5,665 bases of DNA. Source: Geobacteraceae bacterium (lineage in GTDB: Bacteria > Desulfobacterota > Desulfuromonadia > Desulfuromonadales > Geopsychrobacteraceae). This document shows positions 4,712 to 5,665 of this stretch, piece by piece; positions within the stretch are counted from its first letter, which is position 1, and every line of letters begins with the position of its first letter. The stretch is from positions 1 to 5,665 of the forward strand of contig JAMOPE010000440.1 in assembly GCA_027064785.1 (NCBI GenBank). Direction: 5' to 3'. Under the pieces are notes generated by a model, which saw only the letters and a program-made list of their open reading frames with translations, did no database searches and was not told the DNA's origin. The position numbers and the translations under genes were made by a program.

Positions 4712-5476
4712 ATGAATTTCACACAAGCTATCGTTCGCCGCCCCGGAAAAAGTATTGTTGCAGGGATTTCTCTGGCCGGAGGAAAGCTTCCCCGTTACGA
4801 TAAAGCCCTGGAACAACATCGTTGCTATGTTGAGGCACTGACAACATGCGGGGTAAAAATCAGAGAACTTGACGCTCTGGAAGAATATCCCGACTCAACC
4901 TTTGTTGAAGACGTTGCGGTGCTGACACCCGGTTGCGCGATTATCACCAACCCCGGAGCGGTGTCACGTAAAGCCGAAGTGACTTCGATGCAGCAGATAC
5001 TGATGAACATCTTTTCCGCACTGGAAACGATCGACTCTCCCGGGACTCTGGATGGTGGTGATATTCTTCAGGTTGGCAGCCATTTCTTTATCGGTCAGTC
5101 AAAGCGAACCAATAATGATGCCGCACAGCAATTGATCACCATTCTGGAAAAATACGGAATGAGCGGTTCCACTGTCACAGTGAACGACTTTCTCCATCTT
5201 AAAACCGGGGTGACTGCGATCAACGCCACAACCCTTGTCGCTGGCGGAGAATTTATTGACCACCCGGCATTCCAGAATTTTGATATTATCCCTGTTTCCC
5301 GGGATGAAATTGGAGCTGCGAACTGCATCGTCTGCAATGGCCGCATCATCATGCCGGCAGGATTCCCCGAAACGCGAGATAAACTGAAACCCTACGCCAC
5401 CGATATTATCAAAGTCGATATTTCAGAATTCGCAAAAATTGACGGTGGGTTAACCTGCCTGTCTCTGAGATTTTAG
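4712..5476 (+). CDS. ddaH: Dimethylarginine dimethylaminohydrolase (DDAH)
   Basis: A 254-residue cytosolic enzyme of the amidinotransferase/pentein superfamily, the same length as the characterised Pseudomonas aeruginosa DDAH. It would hydrolyse asymmetric dimethylarginine or monomethylarginine to citrulline plus the methylamine. The substrate and catalytic residues fall in place: D61, E66 and D67 in YPDSTFVED, R86, D114 in TLDGGD (aspartate as in mammalian DDAH, where the Pseudomonas enzyme has glutamate), R132 in SKRTN, H162 in LHLKTG, and the nucleophile C249 in GGLTCLSLRF. Other penteins (arginine deiminase, agmatine deiminase) are much longer and have different motifs, so DDAH is favoured; a related hydrolase acting on another guanidino compound is the main alternative. 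I chose ATG 4712, since AGGA lies 6 bases upstream and MNFTQAIVRRPG is the family N-terminus; the frame is open back to 4643 but that extension is not family-like. The LysE-type gene follows 13 bases later, suggesting an operon. Confidence 0.88.
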   Translation: MNFTQAIVRRPGKSIVAGISLAGGKLPRYDKALEQHRCYVEALTTCGVKIRELDALEEYPDSTFVEDVAVLTPGCAIITNPGAVSRKAEVTSMQQILMNIFSALETIDSPGTLDGGDILQVGSHFFIGQSKRTNNDAAQQLITILEKYGMSGSTVTVNDFLHLKTGVTAINATTLVAGGEFIDHPAFQNFDIIPVSRDEIGAANCIVCNGRIIMPAGFPETRDKLKPYATDIIKVDISEFAKIDGGLTCLSLRF

Positions 5477-5489
5477 TGATCCCAAAATA

Positions 5490-5665
5490 ATGAGCTTAGC
5501 TACTTTAACAATATTAATTCCGACATTCCTTGTCGTCTCACTCACTCCGGGGATGTGTATGACCCTGTCCATGACACTGGGGATGACAATCGGTGTCCGG
5601 CGGGCATTATGGATGATGCCGGGAGAACTTCTCGGGGTTGGTATCGTCGCAGCAGCATCAATTAT
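5490..5665 (+). CDS. LysE/RhtB family amino-acid exporter, N-terminal part (cut by right window edge)
   Basis: The first 58 residues of a membrane transporter; the gene runs past the window end. The first hydrophobic segment, ATLTILIPTFLVVSL, is followed by the TPG motif (residues 19-21) characteristic of LysE/RhtB exporters, then a second amphipathic/hydrophobic run, RRALWMMPGELLGVGIVAAASI, with the usual G-x-R-x-x-x loop between them. Family members export amino acids such as lysine, arginine, threonine or homoserine lactone; the substrate cannot be read from this fragment. An in-frame stop at 5466-5468 and the absence of other start codons fix ATG 5490. The ribosome site is weak, which fits translational coupling to the DDAH gene ending 13 bases earlier. 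Citrulline or a cationic amino acid would be a logical substrate given the neighbour, but that is inference. Confidence 0.75.
   Translation, partial: MSLATLTILIPTFLVVSLTPGMCMTLSMTLGMTIGVRRALWMMPGELLGVGIVAAASI

Noticed and set aside
1..5665. CRISPR array, tRNA, rRNA or phage/defence module
   Set aside because: No regularly spaced repeats, no tRNA-like cloverleaf with TTC-arm signature and no defence-type protein motifs were found on either strand.

Overview
The window looks like an ordinary chromosomal stretch of a Gram-negative bacterium, most plausibly a deltaproteobacterium of the Desulfuromonas/Geobacter type. That placement is inferred from three things: the yqeY-cvpA-mutS2 cluster, a c-di-GMP phosphodiesterase with a C-terminal sensor-like domain, and an exported rhodanese. 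It does not come from any database match. Coding sequence is of moderate GC content and the intergenic regions are clearly AT-rich.

Layout. Positions 1-1594, minus strand: a tight operon read right to left, yqeY, then cvpA, then mutS2, which runs off the left edge. The cvpA and mutS2 starts are GTG and the gaps are only 5-7 bases. Positions 1595-1980: a divergent intergenic region holding a candidate promoter, a 29-codon leader ORF with a strong ribosome binding site, and a small hairpin just ahead of the next gene. Positions 1981-3276, plus strand: an EAL-domain c-di-GMP phosphodiesterase with a C-terminal Cache/PAS-like domain. Positions about 3300-3825: a decayed IS200/IS605-type element whose transposase is broken by two opposite single-base indels, although both subterminal hairpin ends survive. 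Positions 3854-3889: a strong terminator for the minus-strand gene to its right. Positions 3929-4522, minus strand: an exported rhodanese-like protein with an unusually long CX5R active-site loop. Positions 4523-4711: a divergent AT-rich regulatory region with a good promoter for the rhodanese. Positions 4712-5476, plus strand: a dimethylarginine dimethylaminohydrolase (DDAH) with a complete catalytic set. Positions 5490-5665: the start of a LysE/RhtB-type exporter, probably co-transcribed with the DDAH gene and cut by the right edge.

Functionally these are several unrelated small units: housekeeping DNA metabolism and membrane genes, one second-messenger signalling gene, one periplasmic sulfur-transfer candidate, and a two-gene methylarginine hydrolase plus amino-acid exporter unit. 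I see no CRISPR array, phage module, defence island, tRNA or rRNA. The points most worth a second look are the leader ORF and hairpin before the EAL gene, the DDAH-LysE pairing, the rhodanese active loop, and the way the IS element has decayed.
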